DNA of 59,485 bases from Clostridiales bacterium. GTDB taxonomy: Bacteria > Bacillota > Clostridia > Saccharofermentanales > Saccharofermentanaceae. The notes beneath the pieces were generated by a model. That model was not told the DNA's origin, did not search any database, and saw only the letters and a list, made by a program, of their open reading frames with translations. Made by a program: the position numbers and the translations under genes. Shown here piece after piece: positions 8,789 to 16,650 of the stretch (position 1 is its first letter; every line of letters begins with the position of its first letter). The stretch covers positions 1 to 59,485 of the forward strand of contig JAFZPX010000027.1 of the NCBI GenBank assembly GCA_017552455.1, read 5' to 3'.

Positions 8789-9277
8789 ATGGTTACAGAT
8801 GAGAAGAAAGTTGAAGCAAAGGCACCCGTTGCTGCACCCGCTGCAAAGCCTGAAGTAAAGGCTGCTGCTCCTGCTGCTAAGAAGCCCGCTGCTAAGAAGC
8901 CCGCTGCTAAGAAGCCTGCTGCTAAGAAGCCTGCTGCTAAGAAGCCCGCTGCTAAGAAGCCTGCTGCTAAGAAGCCTGCTGCTAAGAAGGCTGCTCCTGC
9001 AAAGAAGGCTGCTCCTGCAAAGAAGGCTGCTCCTGCTAAGAAGGCTGCTCCTGCAAAGAAGGCTGCTGCTAAGAAGCCCGCTGCAAAGAAGGCTGCTGCT
9101 AAGAAGCCCGCTAAGAAGGTAGTTGCTAAGAAGGCAGAAGTAATCTTCCAGATCGATGGCAAGGACATCACAGCTGAGAAGATCGCTAAGAAGTTCCCTA
9201 ACGGCGGTAAGATTTATGTTAACGTTGCTGAGAAGAAGGCATACGATGCTGAGGGCAACGGAAAGAGCATTTTCTAA
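8789..9277 (+). CDS. Ala/Lys-rich histone H1-like protein (DUF6465 type)
   Basis: A 162-residue protein. The start at 8789 follows GGAGGA; an upstream in-frame TTG lies in the promoter and is rejected. Residues about 28-108 are a low-complexity basic tail of KKPAA units followed by KKAAPA units, like eukaryotic H1 tails and bacterial nucleoid proteins. The last 50 residues form a small folded domain (AEVIFQIDGKDITAEKI...KIYVNVAEKKAYDAEG) of the DUF6465 kind found in Clostridia. A role in DNA or RNA compaction is inferred from composition. A strong promoter, ideal Shine-Dalgarno and strong terminator suggest a highly expressed single-gene unit. Confidence 0.85.
   Translation: MVTDEKKVEAKAPVAAPAAKPEVKAAAPAAKKPAAKKPAAKKPAAKKPAAKKPAAKKPAAKKPAAKKAAPAKKAAPAKKAAPAKKAAPAKKAAAKKPAAKKAAAKKPAKKVVAKKAEVIFQIDGKDITAEKIAKKFPNGGKIYVNVAEKKAYDAEGNGKSIF
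8873..9060 (+). repeat. In-frame tandem repeats coding the basic tail
   Basis: About seven copies of a 15-bp unit (AAGAAGCCYGCTGCT) are followed by about four copies of an 18-bp unit coding KKAAPA. Near-identity at the DNA level makes copy-number change by slippage likely. Confidence 0.85.
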
Positions 9278-9302
9278 TTCAAAATAGATTATGTTAACTA
9301 CT

Positions 9303-9335
9303 AAGACTGCTTCATCTGAAGCAGTCTTTTTATTT
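9303..9335 (+). terminator. Intrinsic terminator of the DUF6465 gene
   Basis: An 11-bp perfect stem (AAGACTGCTTC with GAAGCAGTCTT) and a 4-nt ATCT loop, followed by TTTTATTTT. Confidence 0.93.
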
Positions 9336-9379
9336 TCCGTTATTCCAAAATCATCATCATATTGGTATAACTATTACTG

Positions 9380-10402
9380 ATGGCAGATCATATACTTTAC
9401 GCAACTGATAAGAACTACTGCGAGCTTTGTGCCGTAAGTTTGTACTCACTACTTTCACATCTTAAAGGTGAGGTAGTGATTCACATTATCGAATCATCAT
9501 TAGAAGAGCGTAAGGATGATCTCATGCGTATTGCAGATAAGTTTAACTGCAAGATAGATTTCATTCCGATCGAAGATATATCCAGACGATTAGTCGAGGC
9601 TAACATACCTCCGTATCGCGGCGGTTATTCTCCTTATGCGAGATTCTTTATCTCGGATTATGTATCTGAAGGACGCGTCCTTTATCTTGACTGTGACACT
9701 ATCATCAAAGGTGACGTGTCTTCCATTCTAAACTACGACCTTAAAGGCAACCCTCTCGGTGCAATTATCGATCAGTCGACTTCATTGGTTAACGTACTTA
9801 TCGGCCACAAGAAAGAAGACATGTATTTTAACTCAGGTGTGCTTCTTTTCGATGCGGGTAAGTGCCGCGAGACGAACGCTCCGGAGAAGTTTCTCAACGC
9901 AGTTAAGACTATTGATCTTTCCAATACATTCCTCGGCGCGGATCAGGAGATCATGAATGTCGCATACTATCACGAGATCACTCCTCTTCCCGTTTCTGCG
10001 AACATGATGTTCACGTGCAGATTCTTTAAGCCGTCTCACATCTACAGTGTCTCATCGAAGAATTCATCTTCTTATTATTCAGCAGACGAATTCAATTCTG
10101 CGAATGAGCATCCGCTCGTCATTCACTTCGCAGGCGGCGCACCTTATCAGCCGTGGCGTGAAGAGGGTGTCTACTATATGGATGAAGACGCAGATGTTTG
10201 GTTCTCTTACTGCGAGGAGTTATATCCGAACGGCAAGTACGATCTTAATAAACTGCGCGCTATCCAGCACGACAATTCCGCGCGTCGCCGCTTCTTCAAC
10301 ACCGCAGGGAAGTTCCCCGGCCTGTACTGTTTCCTTAAAGGTCGCTATCGTAACCTCAAGCTTCTCCCCAAGCGCCTCCGCGCAAGTCGCTCCCACCGCT
10401 GA
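9380..10402 (+). CDS. Glycosyltransferase family 8 protein
   Basis: A 340-residue retaining glycosyltransferase of family GT8. Visible are the N-terminal nucleotide-binding strand (ILYATDKNYCELCAVSLYSLL), the metal-binding D-x-D motif in YLDCDTIIKGD, YFNSGVLLFDAGK, and the C-terminal HFAGG that holds the second metal ligand. There is no signal peptide, so it acts on the cytoplasmic side, probably adding a hexose to a surface lipid or glycan; donor and acceptor cannot be told. The C terminus is strongly basic (KRLRASRSHR), consistent with membrane surface attachment. The start has no good Shine-Dalgarno. Confidence 0.92.
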   Translation: MADHILYATDKNYCELCAVSLYSLLSHLKGEVVIHIIESSLEERKDDLMRIADKFNCKIDFIPIEDISRRLVEANIPPYRGGYSPYARFFISDYVSEGRVLYLDCDTIIKGDVSSILNYDLKGNPLGAIIDQSTSLVNVLIGHKKEDMYFNSGVLLFDAGKCRETNAPEKFLNAVKTIDLSNTFLGADQEIMNVAYYHEITPLPVSANMMFTCRFFKPSHIYSVSSKNSSSYYSADEFNSANEHPLVIHFAGGAPYQPWREEGVYYMDEDADVWFSYCEELYPNGKYDLNKLRAIQHDNSARRRFFNTAGKFPGLYCFLKGRYRNLKLLPKRLRASRSHR

Positions 10403-10404
10403 TT

Positions 10405-10525
10405 ATCCCCCTAACCTCTACCAATAATAAGATTTGGTAAACCAAAGGGGGATTTTTAATCGGTTTTCGCCTAAAAATCCCCCAATTAACGACCAAAACG
10501 TCATTCTCGTATCCTTCAGGGGGAT
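10405..10525. repeat. Four alternating GGGGGAT/ATCCCCC boxes with a 12-bp palindrome
   Basis: ATCCCCC at 10405-10411, GGGGGAT at 10447-10453, ATCCCCC at 10477-10483 and GGGGGAT at 10519-10525 alternate in orientation. Their starts are 42, 30 and 42 bp apart, giving two similar hairpins with a 72-bp period. The inner pair extends to a perfect 12-bp inverted repeat (GGGGGATTTTTA, 10447-10458, with 10472-10483). TTTGGT/ACCAAA at 10433-10446 lies inside the first unit. One hairpin may terminate the GT8 transcript, but the paired layout is not explained by that. Confidence 0.8.
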
Positions 10526-10559
10526 TGTCGAAATTGTCGAAAATTGTCGTCATTTGTCG
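10525..10559 (+). promoter_or_regulatory. Four TTGTCG direct repeats upstream of the nuclease gene
   Basis: TTGTCG starts at 10525, 10534, 10544 and 10554, about one helical turn apart, ending 35 bp before the nuclease start. They could be an operator or iteron-like site. The binding protein is unknown. Confidence 0.5.
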
Positions 10560-10594
10560 AACACAACAAAACGAGGGCAATATAGAATTGATTC

Positions 10595-11362
10595 ATGATC
10601 ATCGTTAATCAACTACATCATGAATTGCTCATCGCTCACTGCAAGTCACAAATAAGAAAACTCCCCGAAGGTCGTTTAGGAACATATCGGGGCAAGGCGG
10701 TTGTGATTATTTCGCGTGACCCTTGGGATAAAAACGTCAATCAGAAGAATAAGAAGCGTTACGTCATCGATTCGAAGAACGGCAAGATCTACGCGCCGCT
10801 CATCGCAGAGTCATGCAAACTGAAAGCAAAGCTTAAATACTTGAACGCACTCTGGAATAACACATACTTTATGCCACCGCGGGACATAACATTTCCTCTG
10901 AATAAGAGTCGCTACGGCAATCTGACAAAAGAACAATACCGAACGGCAGCCGAGATGCAGAATCCGATACTTATGAAGAATCAGCCAATCGAGTACAAAG
11001 GCAGATTGTTAAGATCAAAGAATGAATTGATTGCTTGCGAATCACTCGACCATTGGGGTTATGAATACAAAGTCGAGATTGACCTGTCACCCGACAAATT
11101 CACTCAGATGTATCCTGATGTGACTTACTATGCGCCGGAGATTGAGAAACCGATAAGTATAGAGATCGATGGTGCCGTCGATAATGAATCTTATTTTAAT
11201 AAAGCTGAAAACAGAAAGCATTCATATCTCAAGCAAGGATACCTTGAATATAAAGACATTTTCTTCTTAAGAATCTACAACGCGAACGACTTCTATTACG
11301 ACACGTTCAAGAATCTGATAGCTGCATCAATCTTCTGCAACCTGTCAGATATCATCATCTGA
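10595..11362 (+). CDS. Predicted PD-(D/E)XK-like nuclease domain protein
   Basis: A 255-residue cytoplasmic protein. The C-terminal half has the layout of a PD-(D/E)XK nuclease: RSKNE (140-144), a helix, the strand-turn YPDVTYY with Asp175, and IEIDG with Glu190 and Asp192. The lysine of the classical E-x-K is not at its usual place, which is common in this Firmicutes family but makes activity uncertain. The N-terminal half carries a YRGKAVVIISRDP..NKKRYVID region I do not recognise. The gene follows the repeat array and its stop codon directly abuts that of the convergent lipid kinase gene with no intervening base. Codon use is somewhat more AT-rich than nearby genes. Function (defence, mobile element or repair) is unknown. 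Confidence 0.65.
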   Translation: MIIVNQLHHELLIAHCKSQIRKLPEGRLGTYRGKAVVIISRDPWDKNVNQKNKKRYVIDSKNGKIYAPLIAESCKLKAKLKYLNALWNNTYFMPPRDITFPLNKSRYGNLTKEQYRTAAEMQNPILMKNQPIEYKGRLLRSKNELIACESLDHWGYEYKVEIDLSPDKFTQMYPDVTYYAPEIEKPISIEIDGAVDNESYFNKAENRKHSYLKQGYLEYKDIFFLRIYNANDFYYDTFKNLIAASIFCNLSDIII

Positions 11363-12337
11363 TTATTCAAAATATCCGAGATTAAGTGCCGCGGGACAGA
11401 CTTCAAAACGCACGCGGTGACCGAAGAAATCTTCACCATCATAATTACCGCACAACTGCATCGATGCATCACCTGATGTGATGATTCCGCTGGTCGCTCT
11501 GTATGTATGAATTCCCTTCTTACCTTCATGCTTACCGGAACGGTACTTAAGGATCAGCGATATCGCCTTCATTGTTCCGACATTATCAACTACACAGATA
11601 TTCGCGACACCGCTGTCGAGCGAAGCATGAGGCGCGGGAGTAAAACCGTCACCATAATACTTACCGTTGCAGATGCTGATCAAAGTGTATTCTGTCGAAT
11701 CACCGGATACAGTCGTTCCGTCTTCAAGATCGAGTTTATATGTGAACTTATGCGCACGGTCACCAAACAGGTTCTTAAACGCAGCGCGGACGTATGCCGT
11801 ATTACGCGTAAACTCCGTGTTGTGCGCCGCTACCAACGCTTTGGCATCTGACTGAACTTTGGTATCAAGTCCGATCGATGCTACATTATTGATGTAAGCC
11901 GACCAGCCGGGAATGAAGTTACCCATCATATCGAAGCTGTCGAGCTTGATCAGGTCGATAGGCTTATATGTAACGTTATCAAGATTAGTAAGGTAATCGT
12001 AGATCGTCCACTTCTTCCACGAAGGATTGGACGTCTTTACGAAGTCATTTCCCGTACCAAAAGGAATAGGGATCAAAGGTGTCTCATGAAAAGCCAGAGC
12101 ATTGGCAACTTCATGTATGGTGCCGTCGCCTCCGACTGTTACGATAGCGACTGAACCTTTATACTTATTCGCCACTTCTACCGCGACGTCAGTCGCATGA
12201 CCCGGATATTCGGTGTACTTTAATTCCATCCGGCTTCTTAATTCCGAGTTCTCCTGAAAGATACGTAATACCGCATCTTCGAATTTCTTGTTATTGGACT
12301 TGCTATTCCTGCTGTTAATTACCAGGATGTAACGCAT
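11363..12337 (-). CDS. Diacylglycerol/lipid kinase family protein
   Basis: A 324-residue member of the DgkB/YegS/BmrU lipid kinase family, which phosphorylates diacylglycerol or a related lipid at the inner membrane face. Motifs seen are the nucleotide-binding GGDGTIHEVAN, PIPFGTGNDF, and the C-terminal NYDGE that carries a catalytic-region acidic residue. Length is normal. Its ATG touches the end of the acyl carrier protein gene. Its placement downstream of a MarR regulator and an ACP suggests a lipid-metabolism operon (inference). Confidence 0.93.
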   Translation of the reverse strand: MRYILVINSRNSKSNNKKFEDAVLRIFQENSELRSRMELKYTEYPGHATDVAVEVANKYKGSVAIVTVGGDGTIHEVANALAFHETPLIPIPFGTGNDFVKTSNPSWKKWTIYDYLTNLDNVTYKPIDLIKLDSFDMMGNFIPGWSAYINNVASIGLDTKVQSDAKALVAAHNTEFTRNTAYVRAAFKNLFGDRAHKFTYKLDLEDGTTVSGDSTEYTLISICNGKYYGDGFTPAPHASLDSGVANICVVDNVGTMKAISLILKYRSGKHEGKKGIHTYRATSGIITSGDASMQLCGNYDGEDFFGHRVRFEVCPAALNLGYFE

Positions 12338-12621
12338 TATGATTTATTGATTATGTCGTATACCATATCGACCAGATCATTCATTGTATGTACCTGATCG
12401 ATGAGTTCATCAGCGATTCTGATGTCGTATGCTTCCTCTACGTTAATGATGAACGAATAAAGCTGAAGTGAATCGAACTGCAGATCCTCTCTTATATCGA
12501 GTTCCGGATTTACGTCCGTCGGTGATAATCCGAATTCTTCTGTGATCATATTGAGAAGGTCTTCATAAACCTGATCCTTCTTATCTTCCATACGTTCTCG
12601 GGGGGAATCGGCGTCAGTCAT
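12337..12621 (-). CDS. Acyl carrier protein
   Basis: A 94-residue acyl carrier protein. The 4'-phosphopantetheine site is Ser51 in QFDSLQLY, followed by the family's acidic helix (NVEEAYDIRIADE). It carries an N-terminal extension of about ten residues. GGAG precedes the first ATG well, so the full length is kept. The start overlaps the end of the marR gene by eight bases. It may be a specialised ACP, because no fatty-acid synthase genes are nearby. Confidence 0.93.
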   Translation of the reverse strand: MTDADSPRERMEDKKDQVYEDLLNMITEEFGLSPTDVNPELDIREDLQFDSLQLYSFIINVEEAYDIRIADELIDQVHTMNDLVDMVYDIINKS

Positions 12622-13135
12622 CGTTTTTTCTCCTTCTTACGTCTTTCGCTACGTCTTTTGCTGTCTGTCTTATATTATCTTTATTGTCATATCTGGCCAC
12701 CTGCGTGTTCAGATAATCATCAACTTCATGAACCAAACCGAGAAGCAGCTCCTGCTCATCTTCTGTATACGGTTCGAGTATGTGCTTAGCCAGAACCTTG
12801 TGGAACTTGCCGTGCATTCTTGCCGCGAGCTTTCCGTCTCTTGTAAGGGAGATCCTTACCACTCTGCGGTCCTCTTCGTCGCGTCTTCTCTCGACAAAAC
12901 CCTTCTTAACGAGTCTGTCGACAGAAACCGTCAGTGTACCGACCGTGATCCCGAGGATCTGTGCAGTCTCCGTCATCGTTCTTGACTCATAGGGTCCGAT
13001 AGCATCGAGAGTGTGCATCTCCGCGAGTGACAGATTCGAGAAATAGCCCTTCTGCAGGGACTTCTCTTCAGCGACAAGCACCTTCTCAAAGATGCTTACC
13101 AGTGTTTCTGCCATGTTCTGTTCGCGATCATTCAT
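12614..13135 (-). CDS. MarR-family transcriptional regulator
   Basis: A winged-helix MarR regulator of about 173 residues if the ATG at 13135 is used. The longer TTG start at 13169-13171 would overlap the upstream gene. Visible are a dimerisation helix, the HTH (TMTETAQILGITVGTLTVSVDRLVKKGFV) and the wing (RRRDEEDRRVVRISLTRDG). The similarity and the neighbouring ACP and lipid kinase recall FabT-type control of lipid synthesis, but this is inference. A basic C-terminal tail (KDVAKDVRRRKNDD) extends beyond the usual fold. Neither start has a good Shine-Dalgarno; the gap to the upstream stop is 19 bp. Confidence 0.88.
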   Translation of the reverse strand: MNDREQNMAETLVSIFEKVLVAEEKSLQKGYFSNLSLAEMHTLDAIGPYESRTMTETAQILGITVGTLTVSVDRLVKKGFVERRRDEEDRRVVRISLTRDGKLAARMHGKFHKVLAKHILEPYTEDEQELLLGLVHEVDDYLNTQVARYDNKDNIRQTAKDVAKDVRRRKNDD

Positions 13136-13154
13136 GCAAAGAATAATACTATAA

Positions 13155-13877
13155 TCAAAGCAATCCTTCAATCGAGGTCAGATCGGGGTACGTTCCGCCA
13201 TAAAGTGCAAGCCTTGTAACGCGGGCTTCAAGCGCCAGTTTCTCATCATATCCGACCGTCTCACACAATGCCTTCAGGAGCACATCAGGCCTTAGATTCT
13301 GCTGGGAACCCGCATAACACATATACTCCGCGGCATCCGGCGTCGACGACGTCAAGGGCTTTATCAGCAGCGGCCGTATATCCACTTTGATCTCTCTTCC
13401 CTTGGACTTCTTCATCGTCTCCACACACTCCTGCTCGAAAACCTTCAGCACAGCATCCGTAATCCCCGGCGCTTCTATACGATAAGAAGCACACGTTACC
13501 ACGCTCATGAGACTGTTCTTCGGCTCGTCGATAGATACCGCCGACAGGACACGAAGCCCGTCGGGAAGCTCGGCATTGATGCGGCTTAAGTATTCCTCAG
13601 GCTCGACGGGCACTTCCATCGAGACATCAAAGTAATCACCTTCAGTATCGATTCCTACTCCGAGAGGCAATGCGAAAACAAGCATCGGCCTCGGGTTAAA
13701 GCCCTGCGTATACAGCAGCGGCAACTCCGCCCTTCGAAGCGCACGCTCGAATACTGCCTTAAGATCGAGATGACCGATGTAAGACAGTGCGCCTTTACGC
13801 TCGAAGACACCTCTGCACACATACTCGTGCTGGTGCTGCTGACGCGTCATCTGCTGTAATCTTTCTTCATTATTCAT
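13155..13877 (-). CDS. TIGR03936 / DUF2344 radical SAM-associated protein
   Basis: A 240-residue protein of the DUF2344 (TIGR03936) family, encoded almost always next to the TIGR03960 radical SAM gene, as here. Family signatures are GALSYIGHLDLKAVFERALRRAELPLLYTQGFNPRP (read in segments) and FALPLGVGIDTEGDYFDV. Start ATG 13877 lies inside the end of the radical SAM gene (ATGAATAA, eight-base overlap). The longer frame reading through that gene is rejected. The pair is thought to act together in an RNA- or cofactor-related modification, but no reaction has been assigned to my knowledge. Confidence 0.9.
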   Translation of the reverse strand: MNNEERLQQMTRQQHQHEYVCRGVFERKGALSYIGHLDLKAVFERALRRAELPLLYTQGFNPRPMLVFALPLGVGIDTEGDYFDVSMEVPVEPEEYLSRINAELPDGLRVLSAVSIDEPKNSLMSVVTCASYRIEAPGITDAVLKVFEQECVETMKKSKGREIKVDIRPLLIKPLTSSTPDAAEYMCYAGSQQNLRPDVLLKALCETVGYDEKLALEARVTRLALYGGTYPDLTSIEGLL

Positions 13878-15729
13878 AACAGATACCAGCCTTATAACAT
13901 GCAGCACCGCAGCCTGCGCACTTGCTTCTGCAGTTCTCCGTGATAGTCTCGGCGTAAGCCTTCGCGCGCTCACGCTTAAGGAAAGCCTTGGTTACGCCGA
14001 CATCAATGACATCCCACGGCAAAGCGTCTTCCGTGCTCCAACCCTTAGTGAAGTCTTCCCACTTAAGGTCGTAACGGGCAAGTATCGCCTGCCAGTTCTC
14101 GTCTTTATAGAACTGATCCCACGCTGCGAAGATATTGCCTTCCTTATACCCGTCGAGGATGACAGGGCACAGTCTTCTGTCGCCTCTTGCAAGGATCCCT
14201 TCGAAGCACGAAGTCTCAACGTCGTGCCAGATATATCTGATGTTACGGTGCTTCTTAAGAAGATTTCTAAGATGCGACTGCTTCTCGAGGAACTCCTCCC
14301 TAGTGTTCTGCTCTTCCCACTGGAACGGCGTGAACGGCTTCGGGATAAACATAGATGTGGATACTGTGATCTCAGGCTTTCTGGACTTGCCTCCGAGCTC
14401 ACGCATCGTATCAAAGTAAAGCTTCTCGATCTTGATCGCGAGATCTGCGATTCCTTCGACATCCTCCATCGTCTCAGTCGGAAGGCCAAGCATGAAGTAA
14501 AGCTTTACCGTGCTCCAGCCGCCCGCGAACGCGAGCTTTAAAGCAGACATGATGTTCTCTTCGTTGATTCCTTTGTTGATTACATCGCGAAGTCTCTGAG
14601 TGCCCGCCTCAGGCGCGAACGTCAGACCGGACTTTCTTGTCTGCGATGCCTTCTCCATCAACTCGAGCGCGAAGTTATCGATACGAAGTGACGGCAGCGA
14701 CAAGCTCTGGTGCTTCGGCTTAAAGTCTTCAAGCAGACCGTCGGTAAGCTCGGGAAGGCCTGTATAATCGCTCGTCGACAGTGACAGCATACCAAGGTCG
14801 TCGTAGCCTGTATTCTTCATTATCTCGATACCCTGCTCGCACAAAGTCTTCGCCGACTTCTCGCGGACAGGTCTGTACAGGAATCCCGCCTGGCAGAATC
14901 TACATCCTCTTATGCAGCCTCGAAAAAGCTCGAGATATGCTCTGTCGTGAACGACGTTGTTGTTCGGAACCACGGGTCTGGTCGGATATTCTACACTGTC
15001 GAGATCCTTGATGATCCTCTTCTTTACGGAAACAGGCGCGCCCTCTTCGATATCGAAGCCGGCAAATCTTCTTCCTTCAAACTTCGGCGTATAGAGCGAC
15101 GGCACATATATGCCCTCGATCTTCGCGATATCACGAAGAAGAGCCTTACGGTCCTTCTTGCCTTCGTCCTTGTATTTCTTTATAAGTTCCGTGAACTCGA
15201 GGTCGACTTCCTCTCCCTCACCGATAAAGACGGCATCGAAGAAATCTGCCATCGGCTCAATGTTGCAGGTAACAGGTCCGCCCGCGACAACCAATGGATC
15301 TTCCTCTGACCTGTCCTTGCTCAAAAGAGGGATCCCGCCCAAGTCCAGCATCTGCAAAACATTCGTAAAACACATCTCGTATCCCAATGAGAATGCCGCC
15401 ACATCAAACTCGTTAAGAGGCGACTTGGTCTCAAGAGAATACAGCGGGATGTTGTTCACGCGAAGCTTCGCATCCATGTCGGGCCACGGCGAGAATGCAC
15501 GCTCACAAGAACTCCACTCGGGGCCGTTTAGCACCTTATAAAGGATCTGCAGCGCGAGGTTACTCATGCCGATCTCATAGATATCAGGGAAACAGAAGAC
15601 CGTCCTGACCATGCCGTCAGTAATGGGCTTTACTATCTGATTTTTCTCGCCGCCGACATAACGTCCGGGACTTTCCACGGACATCAAGACACTGTGCGGA
15701 ACTTTAATTTCTGTATGTTTCTTGCTCAC
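13870..15729 (-). CDS. TIGR03960-family radical SAM protein
   Basis: About 619 residues. The N-terminal segment ESPGRYVGGEKN and the B12-binding-like domain (FPDIYEIGMSNLALQILYKVLN) precede a radical SAM core with the 4Fe-4S motif in RGCIRGCRFCQAG. It ends in a Cys-rich tail (CRSKCAGCGAACYKAG) that may bind a second cluster. GTG at 15729 (or 15738) is the likely start, since the upstream lipoprotein gene stops at 15731 and other members begin near this point. Translation is probably coupled to the upstream gene and to the DUF2344 gene downstream. The substrate is unknown. Confidence 0.9.
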   Translation of the reverse strand: MSKKHTEIKVPHSVLMSVESPGRYVGGEKNQIVKPITDGMVRTVFCFPDIYEIGMSNLALQILYKVLNGPEWSSCERAFSPWPDMDAKLRVNNIPLYSLETKSPLNEFDVAAFSLGYEMCFTNVLQMLDLGGIPLLSKDRSEEDPLVVAGGPVTCNIEPMADFFDAVFIGEGEEVDLEFTELIKKYKDEGKKDRKALLRDIAKIEGIYVPSLYTPKFEGRRFAGFDIEEGAPVSVKKRIIKDLDSVEYPTRPVVPNNNVVHDRAYLELFRGCIRGCRFCQAGFLYRPVREKSAKTLCEQGIEIMKNTGYDDLGMLSLSTSDYTGLPELTDGLLEDFKPKHQSLSLPSLRIDNFALELMEKASQTRKSGLTFAPEAGTQRLRDVINKGINEENIMSALKLAFAGGWSTVKLYFMLGLPTETMEDVEGIADLAIKIEKLYFDTMRELGGKSRKPEITVSTSMFIPKPFTPFQWEEQNTREEFLEKQSHLRNLLKKHRNIRYIWHDVETSCFEGILARGDRRLCPVILDGYKEGNIFAAWDQFYKDENWQAILARYDLKWEDFTKGWSTEDALPWDVIDVGVTKAFLKRERAKAYAETITENCRSKCAGCGAACYKAGICYE

Positions 15730-15730
15730 G

Positions 15731-16585
15731 TTACTCACCGTAATTTGTATACCAGTCAGAGTAAGTATAGTCGTCGTTATTGTAAAGGAAGTCGCACACA
15801 TAAAATTCAGTGCCGTCTTCGGTCTTGAAATAGTAGAACGTCACAAGCGAATCCTCGGATGTCGGGTAAGGCTGATAAGACGTCTCAGCTACCCTGTCAA
15901 TGTCAGCACCTGTATCGGAGAAAGGTCTTACCTCCGAACTAAGATACTCAACATCATTGGTATCGGCTATCATGCGTGCTGTGTCAAGGAAATAATTCGC
16001 AGTCTCCTGCTCGTGGCTCACCCACTCGATGTCAGGAAGAACGACGGAGCCGTATCTTTTATCCCCGTATTCGTTATATGCCTGATATGCCTGAACAACG
16101 ATCTCCCAATTATCCATGCGGTTATTAAGGTTATATTCCTGTAAGATCTCGGCACACTCAAGAGCTGCATCGATGCCGGCCTGCTCATCATCACAGCGGA
16201 TAAGCCACAGACAGAAATCGTCGGAAGAGCCTTCAACACCCGCCTCTTCGCATATGTCTTCAAGCTCATCCTGAACCTCACCGAACACATATTCCTCAAG
16301 TGCCAAATCAAAGTTTGATCTTGTATCCTCGAGACTGCCGAATGAAGACCCGTCGAGGTTCATATCGTACATTCCGCTCGTGACCTGATACTCGAAGCCC
16401 TGAAGTTCATCGCGAACGATGATCCTTGTATAATCATCAGTCTGTTCGCTGTCGACTAATTCACAATCACCGTATGTTCTTCTTGCATAGCGAAGAAGTT
16501 TATTGGGCGACTTAACAGAGCACCCTGCCACACTTAAGCAAAACGCACCTGCAAGCAATAAACTGATAATCTTACTTTTACGCAT
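15731..16585 (-). CDS. Hypothetical lipoprotein
   Basis: A 284-residue exported lipoprotein. The signal peptide is followed by the lipobox LSVAGC with the lipidated Cys at 22. The mature part is acidic and Tyr-rich, with no motif I recognise. The start is unusual: no Shine-Dalgarno is present, and a perfect TATAAT ends six bases before the ATG, which would place the transcript start on the ATG itself. It directly follows the pgi terminator, so it probably heads the transcript that includes the radical SAM gene. Confidence 0.8.
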   Translation of the reverse strand: MRKSKIISLLLAGAFCLSVAGCSVKSPNKLLRYARRTYGDCELVDSEQTDDYTRIIVRDELQGFEYQVTSGMYDMNLDGSSFGSLEDTRSNFDLALEEYVFGEVQDELEDICEEAGVEGSSDDFCLWLIRCDDEQAGIDAALECAEILQEYNLNNRMDNWEIVVQAYQAYNEYGDKRYGSVVLPDIEWVSHEQETANYFLDTARMIADTNDVEYLSSEVRPFSDTGADIDRVAETSYQPYPTSEDSLVTFYYFKTEDGTEFYVCDFLYNNDDYTYSDWYTNYGE

Positions 16586-16591
16586 AGTCTG

Positions 16592-16597
16592 ATTATA
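16592..16597 (-). promoter_or_regulatory. -10 element of a possible leaderless promoter
   Basis: A perfect TATAAT on the minus strand, with six bases between it and the lipoprotein ATG. The -35 region falls inside the pgi terminator stem and matches poorly. Confidence 0.45.
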
Positions 16598-16630
16598 TTA
16601 AAAAGAGGACTGTGTCGCCACAGTCCTCTT
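16597..16630 (-). terminator. Intrinsic terminator of pgi
   Basis: A perfect 12-bp stem (AAGAGGACTGTG with CACAGTCCTCTT) and a 4-nt loop. On the minus strand it is followed by TTTAATAT. Confidence 0.93.
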
Positions 16631-16650
16631 GAGTTAATTATGTATAAGAA

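Noticed and set aside
8716..9171. A minus-strand frame rich in FLAAG repeats resembling a membrane protein
   Set aside because: Mirror image of the Ala/Lys repeats; the plus strand has promoter, Shine-Dalgarno and terminator.
10403..10594. Integron attC site or IS end
   Set aside because: No integrase consensus (RYYYAAC / GTTRRRY), no target duplication and no transposase are visible.
13878..13973. N-terminal extension of the DUF2344 protein
   Set aside because: It lies wholly inside the radical SAM gene; ATG 13877 with the eight-base overlap fits the family start.
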